Shown in pieces: positions 61,260 through 64,000 of a DNA stretch of 64,000 nucleotides; the first letter of the stretch is position 1, and every line of letters begins with the position of its first letter. A program made the translations under genes and the position numbers. The notes beneath the pieces were generated by a model, which worked only from the letters and a program-made list of their open reading frames with translations, did no database searches and was not told the DNA's origin. Source of the DNA: Roseimaritima sediminicola (GTDB taxonomy: Bacteria; Planctomycetota; Planctomycetia; Pirellulales; Pirellulaceae). The stretch is from contig NZ_WIAD01000007.1 of assembly GCF_009618275.1 (NCBI RefSeq), positions 1-64,000 on the forward strand. The letters run 5' to 3'.

Positions 61260-61859
61260 ATGAATGAACTCAGCTGGAATATGGTGTTCGACGGCTGGAC
61301 ATCGGTCCTCCGCACCCTGTCCATCGGTACGTTTGCCTACGCGGCGCTCGTCGTCCTGCTGCGCGTCAGCGGCAAGCGGACGCTGTCGAAAATGAACGCT
61401 TTCGACTTCGTCGTGACGGTGGCCTTTGGTTCGACCCTGGCCACGGTGTTGATCTCGAAGGACGTCTCTCTGGCTCAGGGCGTCGTGGCGCTGGCGTTGT
61501 TGGTCGTCCTGCAGTTCATCAATACGTTCATTGCGGTTCGCTGGAAGTGGTACAGTGGCTTGATCAAGGCGACGCCGACCTTGGTTTTCTATCAGGGGCA
61601 CTATCTGGACGATGCGATGCGTGCGCAGCGTTTGACGCAGGAGGAGGTACTGGCTGCGATGCGCAAGCAGGGCATCGCCGAACCAGACGAGGTCGCTGCG
61701 GTCATCATCGAAACCGAAGGGTCGCTGTCCATCATCCAGGACGGGCTCACCACTGCCGACGGATTGAAGGATCTGGGAGTGGACGTCAGTTCCGAGAAAG
61801 TGGCGTCGCTCGAGCAGCTGTCGAACGACCACACCTCGGCCGTTCGCGCCGAAGGTTGA
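61260..61859 (+). CDS. DUF421 (YetF/YkjA-like) membrane protein
   Basis: Protein of 199 aa. Three membrane helices lie near the N-terminus (about 17-37, 49-66, 69-88), with RVSGKRTLSKMNAFDFVVTVAFGSTLATVL, the DUF421 signature. A small cytoplasmic domain of about 100 residues follows (LIKATPTLVFYQGHYLDDAMRAQRLTQEEVLAAMRKQGIAEPDEVAAVIIETEGSLSII). YetF-like proteins are general membrane proteins linked to cell-envelope and stress roles without a known reaction. The ATG at 61260 is immediately before the first helix. Confidence 0.88.
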   Translation: MNELSWNMVFDGWTSVLRTLSIGTFAYAALVVLLRVSGKRTLSKMNAFDFVVTVAFGSTLATVLISKDVSLAQGVVALALLVVLQFINTFIAVRWKWYSGLIKATPTLVFYQGHYLDDAMRAQRLTQEEVLAAMRKQGIAEPDEVAAVIIETEGSLSIIQDGLTTADGLKDLGVDVSSEKVASLEQLSNDHTSAVRAEG

Positions 61860-61911
61860 GTAGGTTGCAACCTGTATTAATATTCCCCGATGCTGACGGA
61901 GCTTATCCCTA

Positions 61912-62172
61912 CGAACGTTTGCTCCCCTCTCCCCGCCGGGCTGGGCAAGTGGTGCTTGCCCAGGCCGGCGGGGAGAGGGGTTGGGGGTGAGGGGCCTCCG
62001 GCGCAACTGCCTGTAACTTGACTCCATGTAGATTTGACGCATGCCGTAGCACTACACAGCACATAAGGACGAAGGCGGCACGTGGCAATCCCCCTCACCC
62101 CCGACCCCTCTCCCCCGAATCCTGACTCGCTTAGGCTCGCCAGGATTCGGGGGAGAGGGGAGTAAACGTTCG
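61912..62172. repeat. 261-bp composite palindromic element with near-perfect 23-bp inverted ends
   Basis: CGAACGTTTGCTCCCCTCTCC at the left end is the complement of GGAGAGGGGAGTAAACGTTCG at the right end, apart from one base. The left half repeats the 58721-58845 element with tail words GCAACTG and ATGTAGATTTGACGC. The right half (62090-62164) is a G/C-rich hairpin in the opposite orientation (CCCCTCACCCCCGACCCC, then GGATTCGGGGGAGAGGGG). There is no coding capacity. It fills the 442-base gap between the DUF421 gene and the SPW/VKOR gene. Confidence 0.6.
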
Positions 62173-62301
62173 CACAAATCGATTGCACCCTTTCCGCCGC
62201 CCCATTCCATACCCTGGAACGGTATTTGCAAACATTCTCCACGGTTGGCGTGGCCGCGGAAAGCCCGCCGTGATTCGCCTCTCGATCAGTCAATCAGGAC
62301 C

Positions 62302-63969
62302 ATGAACGACCACGAGCGACCGGACGACGAATCGAAACCGGAGGGCGACGAAAAGCAGCACGAGCTGGGGATGGGGTCGCGCGGCGTGACGCGGCCCATG
62401 GCCGAAATGCAATTCCAGCAGGGCGAGCACGGCTCGCACGAGCAGCACGACGACCAACATAATCACGGCAAAGACGACAAGCAGGAGGGCGGCGACGAGC
62501 AGGGCGGGGGCGGTCATCACATGAGCCACGATGATCGGCTGCAGATGTTGCACATGCACCACAAGCAAACGCTGTGGATCTACTGGACGCTGCCCTTGCT
62601 GGGCATCTGGTTGCTGCTCGCGCCCTTTAGCTTCGGGTACTTGAACGAGCAGCTGTGGGTGGATCCCAGCGGCAACCGTGGTCCCTGGTTCGCGGAGGAT
62701 TCGACGGCCGAGCTGCGGCAGTTGCGAGCGTGGTTGATGACGGTCAGCGATGTGGTCTGCGGCGCACTGCTGGTGGTGCTGGGGATGCGGTCGCTGAAGC
62801 CGAATCGTCCGTACAGCTTGTGGGCCTGTTGTGCGGTGGGCGTCTGGCTGACGCTTGCTCCCGTCCTGTTCTGGGCGCCCACGGCTGCCGCCTACGCCAA
62901 CGACTCCTTCGTCGGCATTCTGGTCATGGCGCTGACGATCCTGATCCCCGGAATGCCCAATATGATCATGTACATGCAGCATGGTCCCGACCAGCCGCCG
63001 GGCTGGAGCTACAACCCGTCCAGCTGGCCGCAGCGATGGATCATGATCGTCACGGGCGTCGCGGGCTTCTTCGTCTCGCGGTACCTGGCCATGTACCAGC
63101 TGGGCTACATCGATTACGTCTGGGATCCGTTCTTTAGTTTCCAGTCCGGCAGCAAGAAGGTGCTGGATTCGAAGATGTCGCACATGTGGCCGATTTCCGA
63201 CGGCGGCTTGGGCACGATCTCGTACACCTTCGAATTCCTGATGGGCTACATGGGCGCGTCGACGCGCTGGCGTACGATGCCCTGGATGGTGGCCTTCTTC
63301 GGCGTGCTGGTCATCCCGCTGGGGCTGACGCATATCTTCCTGGTGATCTCCCAGCCCGTCCTGGTGCACGCCTGGTGCACGATGTGTCTGCTGGCCGCGT
63401 TGATCATGTTGCCGATGATTCCGCTGGAGGTCGACGAGGTCGTCGCCATGTTCCAGCACATGCGTCAGGCCAAACGCCGCGGAGACCGCGATGGATCGGT
63501 GTGGACCGTTTTTTGGAAGGGCGGCAAGCCCGACGGTTGCACGCCGGACGAGCGCTCGCCGGCGATGATGGAGTTTGCCGATCACCCGGTCGCTGTGGTG
63601 CGAGCCTCGTTTTGGGGGATGAGTTTCCCTTGGACGCTGGTCGCCACGATGATGCTCGGCATCGTGATCATGTTCCTCCCTACGGCTTTCGGCGTCGACA
63701 TCGAAACCACGGCTGCGGATATTGCGCATCTGGGCGGGGCGTTGATCGTGACGTTTTCGGTGATCTCGATGGGTGAAGTGATCCGCACGGGGCGATTGTT
63801 GAACCTGCCGTTGGCGGCGGCCGTGGTGATCGGTCCCTGGATGGCGGACCAAGCTCCAAGCGGCTTCGCCCTGGCGGCAACAGTGCTCGGCATCGCCGTC
63901 GCCGCTCTCTCGATTCCCCGCGGCAAGATCACCCAAACCTACGGAGCCTGGGACAGCTGGATCCGCTAG
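62302..63969 (+). CDS. SPW-repeat / VKOR-like membrane protein with His-rich N-terminus
   Basis: Protein of 555 aa. The first about 90 residues are hydrophilic and very rich in His/Asp/Gly/Gln, a possible metal-binding tail. Two SPW-type helical pairs follow (YWTLPLLGIWLLLAPF about 94-108, SLWACCAVGVWLTLAPVLFW about 172-191). A VKOR-like block lies at about 250-390, with DYVWDPFFSF, VLDSKMSHMWPISDGGLG and HAWCTMCLLAALIMLP, where CTMC at 359-362 is the CXXC active site. The loop cysteines of true VKOR enzymes are not visible. A further helical region ends the protein. VKOR enzymes reduce quinones and form disulfides. The start at 62302 has CAGGA just upstream. Confidence 0.75.
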   Translation: MNDHERPDDESKPEGDEKQHELGMGSRGVTRPMAEMQFQQGEHGSHEQHDDQHNHGKDDKQEGGDEQGGGGHHMSHDDRLQMLHMHHKQTLWIYWTLPLLGIWLLLAPFSFGYLNEQLWVDPSGNRGPWFAEDSTAELRQLRAWLMTVSDVVCGALLVVLGMRSLKPNRPYSLWACCAVGVWLTLAPVLFWAPTAAAYANDSFVGILVMALTILIPGMPNMIMYMQHGPDQPPGWSYNPSSWPQRWIMIVTGVAGFFVSRYLAMYQLGYIDYVWDPFFSFQSGSKKVLDSKMSHMWPISDGGLGTISYTFEFLMGYMGASTRWRTMPWMVAFFGVLVIPLGLTHIFLVISQPVLVHAWCTMCLLAALIMLPMIPLEVDEVVAMFQHMRQAKRRGDRDGSVWTVFWKGGKPDGCTPDERSPAMMEFADHPVAVVRASFWGMSFPWTLVATMMLGIVIMFLPTAFGVDIETTAADIAHLGGALIVTFSVISMGEVIRTGRLLNLPLAAAVVIGPWMADQAPSGFALAATVLGIAVAALSIPRGKITQTYGAWDSWIR

Positions 63970-64000
63970 TGGCATAGGCAACCAGCCTGTGAACCCAGTG
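63969..64000 (+). repeat. Start of an 88-bp-type repeat at the window edge
   Basis: GTGGCATAGGCAACCAGCCTGTGAA repeats the opening of the 88-bp units at 51941 and 52029 (GTGGCATAGGCTTCCAGCCTGTGAA) with only two mismatches, and again lies directly after a stop codon. It is cut by the window end. Confidence 0.6.

Noticed and set aside
1..64000. tRNA or rRNA genes
   Set aside because: I looked for cloverleaf-like arm pairs and rRNA words in the intergenic stretches and found none that hold.

Overview
This 64 kb window is GC-rich chromosomal DNA from a planctomycete, most likely from the Pirellulaceae/Rhodopirellula side of the phylum. The evidence is the combination of gene families: a secreted c-type cytochrome/DUF1549/DUF1553 protein followed by a Tat-exported DUF1501 protein, a giant protein opening with a LEPR-XLL signature and carrying ten SdrD-type B repeats, an ECF-like sigma factor paired with a Ser/Thr kinase-like gene, weak ribosome binding sites, many GTG/TTG starts, and families of short palindromic intergenic repeats. 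I found no rRNA, tRNA, CRISPR array, integrase or transposase. Taxonomy here is inference from gene content only.

Layout. 0.5-1.4 kb: two Rnk/GreA-C-terminal-type proteins. 1.9-4.6 kb: a DUF488 protein and the nitrite-ammonification pair nrfH-nrfA, read leftward. 4.8-11.3 kb: the giant SdrD-B/FG-GAP surface protein and a secreted WD40 protein. 11.3-12.1 kb: a gene-free stretch made largely of palindromic elements. 12.1-17.9 kb: a hypothetical protein, sigma factor plus probable pseudokinase, the GTPase Der, and a secreted six-BON-domain protein. 17.9-23.3 kb: a leftward operon of four exported or membrane-anchored sulfur/redox proteins (MBL-rhodanese, SoxB-like, DsrE-like, thioredoxin-like), divergent from an ArsR-rhodanese regulator. 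23.5-28.7 kb: a MarR-regulated RND efflux pump. 28.8-33.1 kb: the planctomycete cytochrome/DUF1501 pair. 33.1-34.6 kb: NhaA. 34.9-35.6 kb: a tiny membrane protein plus MsrA. 35.6-38.3 kb: a photolyase remnant coupled to a MerR/B12-binding-fold regulator, divergent from a sigma-70 factor. 38.3-42.0 kb: a TolQ/ExbB-like protein with a zinc ribbon and two ExbD/coiled-coil partners.

42.3-53.9 kb is the most unusual region. A chemosensory core (CheY-like, CheW, a receptor with almost no extracellular sensor, CheA-REC, REC-PATAN, FHA-coiled coil) is joined by 4-base start/stop overlaps. It runs on into a small coiled-coil protein, a SUMF1-fold protein without the first catalytic cysteine, a zinc-ribbon P-loop GTPase and a GAP1-like protein. 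There is no CheR or CheB. I infer a signalling module whose output is a GTPase/GAP1 pair rather than a flagellar motor.

53.9-64 kb: DUF202 membrane protein with a short secreted partner; a YHS/heavy-metal-binding/CopA-type ATPase preceded by a strong sigma-54-type promoter match; a Tat-exported multicopper oxidase; a TolC-family protein with a small Cys-rich secreted protein; a DUF421 protein; and a His-rich SPW/VKOR-like membrane protein. The ATPase and oxidase, possibly with the TolC-like protein, look like a copper-handling region. Several dispersed repeat families (96/172-bp palindromic elements, 88-bp hairpin repeats, 16-bp tandem repeats, C-rich/G-rich palindromes) fill the intergenic spaces.
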